A stretch of DNA of 64,000 nt from Sporomusa sphaeroides DSM 2875 (GCF_001941975.2 NZ_CP146991.1:386001-450000); one strand, 5' to 3'; positions 40,816 through 50,914 are shown, counted from the first letter of the stretch. Numbers and translations are program-made. Notes: generated from the sequence alone by a model not told the origin.

Positions 40816-42473
40816 CAGACTGTGTGAAAAGTGCATTTAAAAATTATATGAAATTACAAATATGTTAAAATATAGTTGTATACTGATTGAGAAGGTGAGA
40901 GTATGGGCTATATAAAAGGCGAAGAAAGAGGACAAACAATTTTGCTTCCCGAAAGTATCGACGATTACGTCCACGAAGATAATCCAGTTCGCATTATAGA
41001 TGCGTTCGTGGAACAGCTTGATGTGTTGGAACTGGCATTTGAGCGATCGACTAGCCCCACTTTCGGGCGCCCTCCCTATAACCCAAAAGTCTTATTAAAA
41101 TTATACTTATACGGCTATTTAAACCGGGTCCGCTCATCGCGCAGGCTTGAGCAAGAAGCAGCACGAAACCTAGAAGTCATCTGGCTATTGCAAAAACTAA
41201 AACCAGATTATAAAACCATTGCGGACTTTCGCAAAAATAATAAACTCGCCCTCAAAAAGGTGTTTCGCCAGTTCGTACGCCTGTGCGATGAATGGGGCCT
41301 ATATGGCAAAGAGTTAGTGGCGATTGATGGGACTAAAATGCGAGCTTGTAATAGCAAAAAGAATAATTATAGTGCCAAAAAACTGGAACGTCATATCCGG
41401 TATATCGATGAAAAAATTGAAACCTATATGAAAGAACTAGAGACAACGGATAACGCGGAGACTCAGGAACGTAAGCTGTCGGTACAAGAAGTACAACAGC
41501 GAATTCAAGAACTTCGTAATCGAAAACAAACCTATCAGGCTTATCAAGAAACGATAGATAAAAAAGGCTGCAGTGAAGTCTCTACAACAGACCCGGATGC
41601 TCGACTTATGTCCAATAACAATAATACAGTAGATGTAGGCTACAATGTACAGACCACAGTCGATGCCAAACACAAATTAGTGGCAGACTTCAAAGTAACA
41701 ACACAGGCCAACGATTTGGGTGAGTTAGCTAACATGGCCTTGCGTGCCCAAGTGGTGCTTGAAAAAAAAGAGCTCGAAGTGGTAGCAGATAAAGGATATT
41801 ACAAGGTTGACGACCTCAAAACATGCGTAAAAAATCATATCACTCCGTATGTCGCGAAACAAACATATTCGAACGGGACCGGAGATAAAGAGTTTTACCC
41901 GGATAAGTTTCATTACGACGCAGAGGAAAATATATATCGGTGTCCCAGAGGAATTGAGTTATATTTTGCCAAGAAGAGAACCAGTAAGGAAAAAGGCGTT
42001 ATTGGTTACGAATACCGAAATTATGCAGCCTGTTCCTCTTGTCCGGTAAAAGAACGCTGTACTCGAAGTGCAAAGGGTCGAAGTATCTTTCGGCATATAG
42101 ACCAAGACTTTTTAGATACGATTAATCTAAAGACTGAGAAAAATAAAGATAAATACCGATTACGGCAAATGATCATTGAACATGTTTTTGGAACAATTAA
42201 ACGAGGATGGGGAGCGTATTATTTCCTGACTAAGCGTAAGCGCTCAGTCACAGGGGAGCTTTCTTTGTCTTTTTTATCGTATAACCTTAGGCGTGTTATA
42301 TCTATCCTGGGGACGAAAGAAGTATTAGCAAAATTGACTGCTAGAAAATCTCCGGCTCTAGCCTAAATCCCGCTAGATGCTATTCAGTTCAACCAAAAGT
42401 TAACGATTTGCCTAGCATTTTGTATTTTAAGCTACTTTATTAGAGGGCGTGAGAGGATATTTCACACAGTCTG
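40816..42473 (+). mobile_element. IS1182-type insertion sequence, apparently intact
   Basis: 1,658 bp with 14-bp perfect terminal inverted repeats CAGACTGTGTGAAA (40816-40829 and 42460-42473), a full-length transposase gene and a 4-bp target duplication CTGT (40812-40815 and 42474-42477). Intact ends and ORF suggest recent insertion. Confidence 0.9.
40903..42366 (+). CDS. IS1182 family transposase
   Basis: A 487-residue DDE transposase. The N-terminal DUF772 domain shows FGRPPYNPKVLLKLYLYGYL and SSRRLEQEAARNLEVIWLLQ. Catalytic aspartates lie in VAIDGTKMRA and VVADKGYY, the glutamate in IIEHVFGTIKRGWGAYYF. A Cys-rich motif YRCPRG / CSSCPVKERCTR is typical. GAAGGTGAG precedes the ATG. No frameshift is seen. 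Confidence 0.93.
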   Translation: MGYIKGEERGQTILLPESIDDYVHEDNPVRIIDAFVEQLDVLELAFERSTSPTFGRPPYNPKVLLKLYLYGYLNRVRSSRRLEQEAARNLEVIWLLQKLKPDYKTIADFRKNNKLALKKVFRQFVRLCDEWGLYGKELVAIDGTKMRACNSKKNNYSAKKLERHIRYIDEKIETYMKELETTDNAETQERKLSVQEVQQRIQELRNRKQTYQAYQETIDKKGCSEVSTTDPDARLMSNNNNTVDVGYNVQTTVDAKHKLVADFKVTTQANDLGELANMALRAQVVLEKKELEVVADKGYYKVDDLKTCVKNHITPYVAKQTYSNGTGDKEFYPDKFHYDAEENIYRCPRGIELYFAKKRTSKEKGVIGYEYRNYAACSSCPVKERCTRSAKGRSIFRHIDQDFLDTINLKTEKNKDKYRLRQMIIEHVFGTIKRGWGAYYFLTKRKRSVTGELSLSFLSYNLRRVISILGTKEVLAKLTARKSPALA

Positions 42474-42614
42474 CTGTCCCCTCGTCCCATTGTAATTGGA
42501 TATGTATAATTATGGAATCAGAGCCAATAATAAAACTACAGGTTTTTAAGACTGCTTTCTTTACCAGACCGTTAAAACGTGTTCTGGTTTTTGAAATTAT
42601 AAGGAGTGATTCCG

Positions 42615-43616
42615 ATGCAGGTATATCTGGGGATTGATGTTGGCTCTGTGAGCACCAATGTGGCTGTCCTCCGGCAAGAGGGAAGTGTTGTTGACAGTTT
42701 GTATATTCGTACCCGGGGAAAGCCGATTGAAGCCGTGCAAACAGGCTTGCAGGAAATAAAACAGCGGTTGGGCGATGCGGAAGTTTTGGGTGTGGGAACT
42801 ACCGGCAGCGGCAGGTATCTGACAGGTATGGTAGTGGGAGCCGACAGCATAAAAAACGAAATTACCGCCCATGCAATTGCCGCTATGCATATTGTGCCGG
42901 ATGTCAGAACGGTGTTGGAAATTGGCGGGCAGGATTCGAAACTGATTATTATCCGCAACGGCATTGTAACCGATTTTGCCATGAATACAGTGTGTGCGGC
43001 GGGAACAGGCTCATTTCTGGACCAACAGGCCTCCAGGCTGAATATTCCCATCAGCCAATTCGGTGAGCTGGCGCTGACGGCTACGGCACCTGTCCGTATT
43101 GCCGGGCGCTGCGCGGTATTTGCCGAGTCGGACATGATTCATAAACAACAGACAGGCCATGCAATCTCCGATATTTTGCAGGGTCTTTGCCAGGCATTGG
43201 TGAGAAACTATTTGAGTAATGTCGGTAAAGGCAAGCAAGTGACAGGACCGGTGGTGTTTCAGGGAGGTGTCGCTGCCAATAAGGGCATGCAGCGTGCTTT
43301 TGAAGATGCGCTGCAATGTCCGGTTGTTGTGCCGCCCTATTATAATGTCATGGGAGCTATCGGCGCAGCGCTGGCGGCTAGGGAGGAAGTGGCCGGCAAG
43401 GGAGTTTCCGCCTTTAAAGGGTTTACGGCGCTTGAGGCCGCCTATACCACCCGCAGCTTCGAATGCAGCGGCTGTGCCAATCTCTGTGAAGTCATTGAAC
43501 TCAAAGCCGATGAGGCTATTCTCGGACGCTGGGGTGACCGCTGCGGCAAGTGGACCCAGAGTGCTCTTGAACGAACAGCAGCAGAGGAAGGTGAACCGGC
43601 ATGCGTATTCGCGTAG
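42615..43616 (+). CDS. BadF/HgdC-type acyl-CoA dehydratase activase
   Basis: A 333-residue ASKHA-fold ATPase: LGIDVGSVSTNVAVL, VGTTGSGR, EIGGQDSKLI, a cluster-binding cysteine in NTVCAAGTGSFLDQQ and a second in GRCAVFAESDM, and the FQGGVAANKG loop. Such activases carry a [4Fe-4S] cluster at a dimer interface and pump an electron into a dehydratase or double-cubane partner. C-terminal extra cysteines (CSGCANLC) may bind a further cluster. ATG 42615 follows AAGGAG. It overlaps the next gene by 16 bp. Confidence 0.88.
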   Translation: MQVYLGIDVGSVSTNVAVLRQEGSVVDSLYIRTRGKPIEAVQTGLQEIKQRLGDAEVLGVGTTGSGRYLTGMVVGADSIKNEITAHAIAAMHIVPDVRTVLEIGGQDSKLIIIRNGIVTDFAMNTVCAAGTGSFLDQQASRLNIPISQFGELALTATAPVRIAGRCAVFAESDMIHKQQTGHAISDILQGLCQALVRNYLSNVGKGKQVTGPVVFQGGVAANKGMQRAFEDALQCPVVVPPYYNVMGAIGAALAAREEVAGKGVSAFKGFTALEAAYTTRSFECSGCANLCEVIELKADEAILGRWGDRCGKWTQSALERTAAEEGEPACVFA

Positions 43617-44509
43617 GAGTGCCGCAAGCCCTGATGTATTATCAGTATGGCCCGGTCCTGGAACGTTTCCTGACCGGGTTAGGGGCGGAGGTAGTCTTAT
43701 CCGGCGAGACCTCACGCCAGACGCTTGACTGTGGCAGTGTCTTAGATGAAATGTGTTTGCCGTCCAAGGTCTGTTTCGGCCATGTCTGTTATTTGCAGGA
43801 CAAGGTGGATTATTTATTTTTGCCGCGGATTATCAGCGTGAGCCAGGGGCAATATACCTGCCCCAAAATTATCGGGATGTCTGATGTGCTTAAGCACAAT
43901 GTTGGCAAACTGCCGCCACTGATTGATATTCATGTCAATATGCGGCAGAAAAGCTGGCAGTTATATCAGGCTATTGTTTCTGTAGGCCGGCTGTTCGGTC
44001 AGGGTATGGCTGCAAGCCTCTGTGCCTGGGTTCGTGCCTGGCAGTACCGGGTAAGAACCCAGCCGCAGGTGTTGACTTTGGATGGGCGCCCCCGGGTTGC
44101 TGTTGTCGGGCATCCGTATATTCTGTATGACCGTCAGGTCAGCCTTGACGTGCTAGGCAGGCTGGATAAGCTGGGCATACAGGTTTTGACCCCGGAAATG
44201 GTAAGGCCGGGTGAAGTGAATAAGGCGGCAGCCACTCTGGAGAAAAGACTGTTTTGGTCAGGCGGCCATACTACGGCTGGTGCGGCGTTGGCGCTGATGC
44301 TTGGCAATCAGCCCTTAAACGGGATTATCTTTGTGACTTGTTTTGCCTGCGGACCGGATGCCTTCGTCGGGGAGATTATCCGTCAGCAAGCCCAACGCCT
44401 GGATATCCCTTGTATGCAGCTGTCACTGGATGAGCATACGGCAGAAGCCGGTGTGGTTACCCGGCTGGAAGCCTTTACCGATATGATTAAACGGAGGCGC
44501 AGACTATGA
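43601..44509 (+). CDS. Acyl-CoA dehydratase-related protein, DUF2229 type
   Basis: A 302-residue protein of the 2-hydroxyacyl-CoA dehydratase-like (DUF2229, CoA-activase-associated) family: VGVPQALMYYQYGPVLERFL, LDCGSVLDEMCLPSKVCFGH and a late TCFACGPDAFVGEI. The cysteines could hold a Fe-S cluster. Together with the next gene it probably forms the electron acceptor of the activase. Substrate unknown. Tight overlaps show a three-gene operon. Confidence 0.8.
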   Translation: MRIRVGVPQALMYYQYGPVLERFLTGLGAEVVLSGETSRQTLDCGSVLDEMCLPSKVCFGHVCYLQDKVDYLFLPRIISVSQGQYTCPKIIGMSDVLKHNVGKLPPLIDIHVNMRQKSWQLYQAIVSVGRLFGQGMAASLCAWVRAWQYRVRTQPQVLTLDGRPRVAVVGHPYILYDRQVSLDVLGRLDKLGIQVLTPEMVRPGEVNKAAATLEKRLFWSGGHTTAGAALALMLGNQPLNGIIFVTCFACGPDAFVGEIIRQQAQRLDIPCMQLSLDEHTAEAGVVTRLEAFTDMIKRRRRL

Positions 44510-45591
44510 TTGTCACTTTTCCGCATATGGGAACCCTGAGTATTGTTCTAAAATCGTTGTTCAGCCAGTTGGGGTGCCAGGTGCTGGTCCCGCCGCCGAT
44601 GACCAGACATACTATGGAGCTCGGTACTCAGTTTTCGCCGGAAACCGTGTGCCTGCCATTTAAAATGACGCTGGGAAATTTCATGGAAGCCCTGGAGCAG
44701 GGGGCCGATACCATTGTGACCTGCGGCGGCTGCGGGCCTTGCCGTCTGGGTTATTACGCCGCTGTACAGCAGAAAATTCTGGCGGAAAGAGGTTATCGTT
44801 TTACCATGATAGCCATAGAGCCTAATCTTATCCATGTATATAAACAGCTAAAATATTTTGCTCCGCAGAAAAGCTGGCGCGAAATTTATCATGCCTTCCG
44901 GCTGGCCGGTGCCAAAATGAACCTGCTTGATGATATACAACGCGAGCTTGCCGTTATCAGGCCACGCGAAATGAAAAGCGGTTCAGCCGAGCGAGTTTGG
45001 CGGCAGACCGTTACCGCCGTGGATTTGGCTGAAAGCTGCCAGTCAGTACAAGCCATTAGAGCCGAGCTGTTGGAAAAATTGCAGGCAATAGAGCTGGCTC
45101 AAGGTGTTAGTCCCTTGCGTGTGGCGGTAGTGGGAGAGATTTATGTCATGCTGGAACCGTTTATCAATCAAAATTTAGAGCAATGTCTTGCCGGCATGGG
45201 TGTAGAAACGTCAAAAACCATGCTATTAAGCGACTATGTACGCGGCCATCTTCTCCGCCGGCGCAGTTATGTGGAAATGTTCAAACAGCTTTCGGCTATG
45301 GCTGCGCCTTATCTGGGGCATTATGTTGGCGGACATGGTTTAAAAAGCATTGCTTATACTATTTTAAAGAAGCAGCAGGATTATGACGGTATTATCCAGG
45401 TTTATCCGTTTACCTGCATGCCGGAGGTTATTGCCAAAAATATCTTGCCCAAGGTGAGTCAGGATGTGGACATGCCGGTATTGACCCTGGCCTATGATGA
45501 ACAGACAGGCGAGGCCGGTATCAGAACCCGGCTGGAGGCTTTTGTTGATCTTTTGCGGTACCGGAGCAAACCGGCGGCAGCGAGGGTTTAA
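44506..45591 (+). CDS. Acyl-CoA dehydratase-related protein, second subunit
   Basis: A 361-residue protein, related in fold to its neighbour: TFPHMGTLSIVLKSLFSQLG, ETVCLPFKMTLGNFMEALEQ, cysteine cluster VTCGGCGPCRLGYY and a late FTCMPEVIAKNILP. ATG 44506 overlaps the preceding stop (ATGA). In some bacteria activase and these domains are one large protein; here they are three genes. Function beyond electron transfer is unknown. Confidence 0.8.
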   Translation: MIVTFPHMGTLSIVLKSLFSQLGCQVLVPPPMTRHTMELGTQFSPETVCLPFKMTLGNFMEALEQGADTIVTCGGCGPCRLGYYAAVQQKILAERGYRFTMIAIEPNLIHVYKQLKYFAPQKSWREIYHAFRLAGAKMNLLDDIQRELAVIRPREMKSGSAERVWRQTVTAVDLAESCQSVQAIRAELLEKLQAIELAQGVSPLRVAVVGEIYVMLEPFINQNLEQCLAGMGVETSKTMLLSDYVRGHLLRRRSYVEMFKQLSAMAAPYLGHYVGGHGLKSIAYTILKKQQDYDGIIQVYPFTCMPEVIAKNILPKVSQDVDMPVLTLAYDEQTGEAGIRTRLEAFVDLLRYRSKPAAARV

Positions 45592-45727
45592 CCGATGGCA
45601 GGAAAATGCAGTTTATGGCGCGAATTGATAATAAAAAGTCTGCAGGCAGAGCTGTTGGTCCTTTGGCCAGCTCTGCTTTGTATCAGCCAGGTAAGTGCAG
45701 ACTATCAGGTAGAGAGCCGGGGATACT

Positions 45728-47125
45728 ATGCTGGATATTGTAAAAGGCTGGATTGCCAGCTATGATTTAATCAGACCGGGCAGCCGGATTCTGGCAGCCT
45801 GTTCGGGAGGTCCTGATTCGCTGGCATTGGTGCATATGCTTAACAGTATTAAAGAGGAATACTCCTTTAGTCTGGCTGTTGCCCATGTCAATCATATGTT
45901 CCGGCCGGAGGCAGCCGGGGAAGCGGAATATGTGGCTGCTTTTTCGGCAGGTCTGGGACTTGTCTGCCATGTAACGGCCATTGACGTGGCAGCCTATGCT
46001 GCTGCCAATAAGCTGTCATCACAGCAGGCGGGCAGACTGCTGCGCTATCAGTATTTACGCAGCGTTGCCGCCGGCTGGGGCGGGGCGCGGATTGCCACAG
46101 GCCATCACCGGGACGATCAGGTGGAAACCGTGCTGCTTAACCTTCTGCGCGGTGCAGGCAGCGGCGGTTTAAGAGGCATGCAGCCGGAAAATGGTGATAT
46201 TATCCGGCCGCTCCTGGCTGTCAGCCGCCGGGATATTGAAGCCTATTGTGCTGACCGGGGACTCAAGCCGCGGTATGACAGCTCAAATTACAAAACCAAT
46301 TATCTGAGAAACCGTGTCAGGCTTAAGCTCCTGCCAACCCTGGAGGCTGATTATAATCCCGCTATACGGGACGCATTGTGGCGGCTCTCTGAATTGGCGG
46401 GTGATGAATATGAGTATCTTAGCCAGGAGGCCGCCAAATTATGGGGGACTGTAGCGACAGCCGGTGACCGGGTGGCTATTGATGGCAAGGCTTTGGCCGG
46501 ACTGCATAAAGCCCTGCAGCGTGAACTTATCCGTCAAGCTATTGAAAAAAAACGTGGAGACCTAACAGGAATCAGCTATGGTCATGTGGAAAAATTATTA
46601 ATCATGGCATTAACCGGCACCGTTGGTTCAGTGTTGACACTGCCCGGCGGGCTGACTGCCCAAAAAACCTATAGCGGTTTGGAATTGTTGAGCAATGCCT
46701 TAGATCTGAAACCAGCACCGTTTACAGGGGGCTTTAAGCCGGGAGAAGTTGCTGTACCTGGTGCAACTGTTGTTAACGGTATGAAAATACTGGCCGAGAT
46801 GATCACCGGCTCACCGTCCAGCCAGGGACCAAGCACAGCCATATTTGATCTTGAACAGCTCAGGCTGCCGCTTGTTGTGAGGACACGGCAGCCTGGTGAC
46901 AGGTTCCGGCCATTAGGGCTTGGCGGCAGTAAAAAGCTCAAAGAGTTTTTTATTGACAATAAAATCCCGGAAATTCAGCGGGATTTTATTCCGCTTATTG
47001 CCGATCAGCAGGAAATTATCTGGGTGGCGGGTTACCGGCAAAGTGAACATGGCAAGGTTAGTGCTAATACGCAAAAAAAACTGCAGCTTAGTATTTCTAA
47101 TGGAAGGATGTTTAAATATGAGTAA
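45728..47125 (+). CDS. tilS: tRNA(Ile)-lysidine synthetase
   Basis: A 465-residue TilS. N-terminal PP-loop ATPase with CSGGPDSLAL and the TGHHRDDQVETVLLNLLRG motif, a central TilS domain, and the C-terminal TilS_C domain ending in TRQPGDRFRPLGLGGSKKLK. It makes lysidine at C34 of tRNA-Ile(CAU), so that AUA is read as Ile. It overlaps hpt by 8 bp, the usual tilS-hpt-ftsH order. A hairpin at 45646-45676 lies upstream. Confidence 0.95.
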   Translation: MLDIVKGWIASYDLIRPGSRILAACSGGPDSLALVHMLNSIKEEYSFSLAVAHVNHMFRPEAAGEAEYVAAFSAGLGLVCHVTAIDVAAYAAANKLSSQQAGRLLRYQYLRSVAAGWGGARIATGHHRDDQVETVLLNLLRGAGSGGLRGMQPENGDIIRPLLAVSRRDIEAYCADRGLKPRYDSSNYKTNYLRNRVRLKLLPTLEADYNPAIRDALWRLSELAGDEYEYLSQEAAKLWGTVATAGDRVAIDGKALAGLHKALQRELIRQAIEKKRGDLTGISYGHVEKLLIMALTGTVGSVLTLPGGLTAQKTYSGLELLSNALDLKPAPFTGGFKPGEVAVPGATVVNGMKILAEMITGSPSSQGPSTAIFDLEQLRLPLVVRTRQPGDRFRPLGLGGSKKLKEFFIDNKIPEIQRDFIPLIADQQEIIWVAGYRQSEHGKVSANTQKKLQLSISNGRMFKYE

Positions 47126-47669
47126 TAAAATGCTGGATGACCTGGATAAGATATTATTTAGTAAGGATGAATTAGCCGACCGGATTAAAGAATTAGGTGC
47201 GGCCATTACAGCCGATTACGCCGGCAAAGAAATTCTGATGATTGGTGTTTTGCGCGGCGCAGTGATTTTTATGGCTGATTTGGCCCGCTCCATAGATTTG
47301 CCGGTGGCTATCGATTTTATGGCGGTATCCAGCTATGGTGCGGCCACATCTTCCAGCGGTGTTGTCCGGATTTTAAAAGACCTTGATGAAAATGTGGAAA
47401 ACAAACATCTGCTTATTGTTGAAGACATTATTGATTCAGGGTTAACATTAAACTATCTGATAGAGAATTTATGGTCCCGCAAACCGGCCAGTATCAAGAT
47501 CTGCACACTTTTAAACAAGCCAGACCGGCGCAAAGTGGAAGTTCCCATTGCCTACAATGGGTTCACTATTCCCGACCATTTTGTTGTGGGTTATGGTTTG
47601 GATTTTGCAGAGAAATATCGCAACCTGCCCTTTATCGGGGTGCTTAAACCGAAAGTTTATGAAGGATAA
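47118..47669 (+). CDS. hpt: Hypoxanthine phosphoribosyltransferase
   Basis: A 183-residue purine salvage enzyme converting hypoxanthine or guanine with PRPP to IMP or GMP. The PRPP loop is LLIVEDIIDSGLTLNYL; also DFMAVSSYGAATSSSG, and DFAEKYRNLPFIGVL at the C-terminus. ATG 47118 is used since AAGGATG precedes it and the family length fits. It overlaps tilS. Confidence 0.95.
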   Translation: MSNKMLDDLDKILFSKDELADRIKELGAAITADYAGKEILMIGVLRGAVIFMADLARSIDLPVAIDFMAVSSYGAATSSSGVVRILKDLDENVENKHLLIVEDIIDSGLTLNYLIENLWSRKPASIKICTLLNKPDRRKVEVPIAYNGFTIPDHFVVGYGLDFAEKYRNLPFIGVLKPKVYEG

Positions 47670-47681
47670 CTGCTTTCTTAA

Positions 47682-47710
47682 TTGTCAACTTTTCCTTAAT
47701 ATGCTATAAT
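47682..47710 (+). promoter_or_regulatory. Promoter of ftsH
   Basis: TTGTCA (47682-47687) and TATAAT (47705-47710), 17-bp spacing, about 65 bp before the ftsH start. Confidence 0.75.
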
Positions 47711-47777
47711 TATGCGATATGAATGATAACCTGTTAGTAACGCCGTTTTTGTGGTCCAGCGAGAGGAGGGCTACTTG

Positions 47778-49706
47778 TTGAACAAGTTTTTCCGGAATGT
47801 CAGTTTTTACTTGTTGATTATCATAATAGCCATTTCGATAATCGACTACTATTCGTCGAAAACAACACCTAAGCAAGAAATCAGCTATACTCAATTTTTA
47901 GTCCAAGTCCAGGAGCAAAAGGTTGAGCGGGTGACGATTGTTGACAACGCTATTCGCGGTAAGCTCAAAGATGGTCAGGAGTTTTCGACAATTGCCCCTA
48001 ATGATCCGACGCTGATTAATGAGCTCAGGGCAAAAGGGGTTGACATCAAGGCCGAAGAGCCGCCCCAACCGCCATGGTGGACGACGATTTTCTCATCCAT
48101 TCTGCCGATACTGCTCTTGATTGGTGTATGGTTTTTTATCATGCAGCAAACACAGGGTGGCGGCAACCGGGTAATGTCTTTTGGCAAATCCCGGGCAAAA
48201 CTGCATGGTGAGGATAAAACCAAGGTTACCTTCAGCGATGTGGCCGGAGCAGATGAGGCCAAACAGGAACTGGAAGAGGTTGTTGAGTTCCTGAAGCATC
48301 CAAAGAAATTTAACGATTTAGGGGCGCGTATCCCCAAAGGGGTGCTCTTATTCGGACCGCCAGGCACAGGGAAGACCTTGTTGGCACGGGCGGTAGCCGG
48401 GGAAGCCGGTGTACCTTTCTTTAGCATTAGTGGCTCCGACTTTGTGGAAATGTTTGTGGGTGTCGGTGCTTCCAGGGTGCGCGACTTATTTGAACAGGCG
48501 AAGAAAAGTGCTCCCTGTATTGTGTTCATCGATGAGATTGACGCGGTTGGCCGGCAGCGGGGCGCAGGCCTTGGCGGCGGCCACGATGAACGTGAGCAGA
48601 CCTTGAACCAATTATTGGTTGAGATGGATGGCTTTGGTGTGAATGAGGGGATTATTATCATCGCCGCTACCAACCGTCCGGATATCCTTGATCCGGCGCT
48701 TTTGCGCCCAGGCCGGTTTGACCGCCAGATTGTGGTTGACCGTCCGGACGTTAAAGGACGTTTGGAAATACTCAAAGTGCATACCAAAGGCAAGCCTGTC
48801 GCCAAAGAAGTTAATCTTGATGTGCTGGCACGCCGCAGTCCCGGCTTTACCGGCGCGGATCTCAGCAATTTAGTTAATGAAGCGGCGCTCTTGGCTGCCA
48901 GACGCAATAAGCGGCGGATTGAAATGCCGGAGCTGGAAGAGGCTGTTGAGCGTGTTGTGGCAGGACCTGAACGCAAATCCAAGGTCATCAGTGATAAAGA
49001 GAAAAAACTTACCGCCTATCATGAGGCCGGTCATGCGCTTGTCGGCATGATGCTGACCCATACCGACCCGGTGCATAAGGTATCAATAATTCCCCGCGGG
49101 CGGGCGGGCGGCTATACGCTGATGCTGCCGAAGGAAGACCGTTATTATGCAACCAGGACAGAGCTCCTGGAACAGCTTAAAACACTCTTAGGCGGCCGGG
49201 TTGCCGAGTCTGTCGTGCTGGGTGAAATTAGTACCGGCGCGCAAAATGACTTGGAACGGGCCACCGATTTGACCCGCAAGATGATTACCGAGTATGGCAT
49301 GAGTGAAGTATTAGGTCCGATTACCTTTGGCCGCCGCCAGGAGCAGCAGGTTTTCTTAGGCCGCGATATTTCCCGTGACCGCAACTATAGTGAAGAGGTT
49401 GCCTATTCCATTGACAAGGAAGTGCGCCGCCTGATTGAAGAAGCCTATGACAAGACAGAAGAGCTGCTGCGGACCAACATTGACAAGCTGCACCTGATTG
49501 CCAACGCGCTTTTAGAGCGTGAAACGCTTGAGGCCCATGAACTGGAGCAGCTGTTAAATCAGGGCAGTATAACTGAAACAGATTTAAGCAGCGAGGATGA
49601 TGTGCCGCCTGCTGATCTGCCGCCGGTCAATGCCGAAACTGACCCGGATACCGGCAACAGTCCTAAGATTGTTTATAGTTTTGGTCTGGCTGAATCGCGC
49701 TATTGA
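47778..49706 (+). CDS. ftsH: ATP-dependent zinc metalloprotease FtsH
   Basis: A 642-residue membrane AAA+ protease. Two membrane helices (about 6-26 and 105-125) flank an external domain; AAA domain with Walker A GPPGTGKT at about 193-200, Walker B IVFIDEID and the second region [18 protein letters not shown]; zinc site HEAGH at about 414-418. It degrades membrane and regulatory proteins. TTG 47778 is preferred, seven bases after AGGAGGG; the adjacent TTG 47775 is possible. A terminator follows. Confidence 0.96.
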   Translation: MNKFFRNVSFYLLIIIIAISIIDYYSSKTTPKQEISYTQFLVQVQEQKVERVTIVDNAIRGKLKDGQEFSTIAPNDPTLINELRAKGVDIKAEEPPQPPWWTTIFSSILPILLLIGVWFFIMQQTQGGGNRVMSFGKSRAKLHGEDKTKVTFSDVAGADEAKQELEEVVEFLKHPKKFNDLGARIPKGVLLFGPPGTGKTLLARAVAGEAGVPFFSISGSDFVEMFVGVGASRVRDLFEQAKKSAPCIVFIDEIDAVGRQRGAGLGGGHDEREQTLNQLLVEMDGFGVNEGIIIIAATNRPDILDPALLRPGRFDRQIVVDRPDVKGRLEILKVHTKGKPVAKEVNLDVLARRSPGFTGADLSNLVNEAALLAARRNKRRIEMPELEEAVERVVAGPERKSKVISDKEKKLTAYHEAGHALVGMMLTHTDPVHKVSIIPRGRAGGYTLMLPKEDRYYATRTELLEQLKTLLGGRVAESVVLGEISTGAQNDLERATDLTRKMITEYGMSEVLGPITFGRRQEQQVFLGRDISRDRNYSEEVAYSIDKEVRRLIEEAYDKTEELLRTNIDKLHLIANALLERETLEAHELEQLLNQGSITETDLSSEDDVPPADLPPVNAETDPDTGNSPKIVYSFGLAESRY

Positions 49707-49719
49707 AGGTAAGCTGAAC

Positions 49720-49748
49720 AACGGCAGGTATACATACCTGCCGTTTTG
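49720..49748 (+). terminator. Terminator after ftsH
   Basis: AACGGCAGGTA pairs with TACCTGCCGTT, short loop, then TTTTGTT. Confidence 0.85.
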
Positions 49749-49782
49749 TTATATGTAAATATAGATGCCAAGGAGGTTCAGG

Positions 49783-50874
49783 GTGAGAAAACTGTTAGTA
49801 ATTATAGTGATTATGCTATTATCAACCGGGGTGCTGCAAGCCGCCCCGGCGGCTCCGCCGGTTGTATACGAAAAAGGTGTTGTGGTATTTGTGGGGCCGC
49901 TGGATCAAACAATGCAGAAGCAGTATCATATGGCCCAGGGTGAGCTTGTCAGTATTCAGCTGACAAGCGGACCGGAGACCGGCAAAGTGGTCGATACCTT
50001 TAATTTTGTCTCAGACCGTTCGGCCTATGAAATCAGGGTTAAGCCGGGTGACAAGGTTATTGTTGCCGTCACCAGTGACCTGGGCAGAACAAGCTATCAC
50101 GTCAGTGATTTTGACCGCTTTGATTATGTGTATGTGCTGGGCGGTTTATTTGTGCTGGCACTGGTGGTGTTTGGCGGAGTGGTGGGCGCTAAGTCGGTAT
50201 TGGTTATCGCCTTTGCGATGCTGCTCATCTTTAAGTTTTTTATTGATCAGGTGATGGTTAATCTGTACAGCTTAACCTTGTTGACCCTGGTGGTGTCTGC
50301 CATTATTGCCGTGGTGACCCAGGTGGTGGTAAGCGGGGTGTCGAAAAAAACCCTGGCCGCCATTTTGGGGACTGTCGGCGGTGTGGCGATAGCCGGAATA
50401 CTGTCAATGCTATCGGTCAAGCTTATGCACCTGACAGGCTTGGACTCGGAAGAGGCCATGCTGCTCAAAGCATCTATGCTGGCACAGATTGATTTTCAGG
50501 GCGTGCTGTTTGCGGGAATGGTTTTTGGCTCCCTGGGGGCGGTTATGGATGTTACCATTTCCATTGCCTCGGCGGTATATGAGGTCAGGAGCGTTCACCC
50601 GACCATCGGTTTTAAGGAACTGGTGCGGGCAGGTATGAATGTGGGGCGGGATATTATGGGTACCACATCCATCACCCTGATTCTGGCATATGCCGGCACT
50701 TCCCTGCCCCTGATGCTGCTGATTGCTTCACAACAGAATGCGCCGATGCTAAAGATACTAAATCTAAATCTGATCGTGACCGAATTTGCCAGAGCCTTAA
50801 CCGGCAGCATCGGTTTGGTTTGCGCTATACCGCTGACTGCTGTCATTACGGCTATGCTGCTGAAAAGAGACTGA
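49783..50874 (+). CDS. YibE/F family membrane protein
   Basis: A 363-residue protein with a signal-like N-terminus (KLLVIIVIMLLSTGVLQAAP), a beta-rich external domain of about 100 residues, then seven to eight helices. The YibE/F signature region is FAGMVFGSLGAVMDVTISIA followed by GTTSITLILAYAGTSLPLML. The family is a predicted transporter of unknown substrate. GTG 49783 is used: AAGGAGG lies seven bases before it. A GGGAC palindrome follows the stop. Confidence 0.82.
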   Translation: MRKLLVIIVIMLLSTGVLQAAPAAPPVVYEKGVVVFVGPLDQTMQKQYHMAQGELVSIQLTSGPETGKVVDTFNFVSDRSAYEIRVKPGDKVIVAVTSDLGRTSYHVSDFDRFDYVYVLGGLFVLALVVFGGVVGAKSVLVIAFAMLLIFKFFIDQVMVNLYSLTLLTLVVSAIIAVVTQVVVSGVSKKTLAAILGTVGGVAIAGILSMLSVKLMHLTGLDSEEAMLLKASMLAQIDFQGVLFAGMVFGSLGAVMDVTISIASAVYEVRSVHPTIGFKELVRAGMNVGRDIMGTTSITLILAYAGTSLPLMLLIASQQNAPMLKILNLNLIVTEFARALTGSIGLVCAIPLTAVITAMLLKRD

Positions 50875-50897
50875 GTCAAGGGACGGTTCCCTGACTC
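50873..50897. repeat. GGGAC-type palindrome
   Basis: GAGTCAAGGGA and TCCCTGACTC pair around a CGGT loop, directly at the stop of the YibE/F gene. There is no T run, so it is a REP-like remnant or mRNA-end stabiliser rather than a clear terminator. Confidence 0.5.
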
Positions 50898-50914
50898 GTG
50901 AGAGGGGGAGAAGG

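Larger units (their letters stand above)
40775..42489. repeat. REP-like palindrome split by an insertion sequence
   Basis: With the insertion and one 4-bp CTGT copy removed, bases 40775-40815 and 42478-42489 form a 25-bp hairpin with one mismatch and a 3-base loop. The arm begins TGGGACGAGGGGACAGG. It belongs to the same GGGAC-type palindromes as 23168 and 50873. Confidence 0.8.

Noticed and set aside
47975..48988. Long open frame (337 codons) on the minus strand
   Set aside because: It lies fully antisense to ftsH, whose domains are all recognised. It is an effect of codon bias, with no ribosome site.
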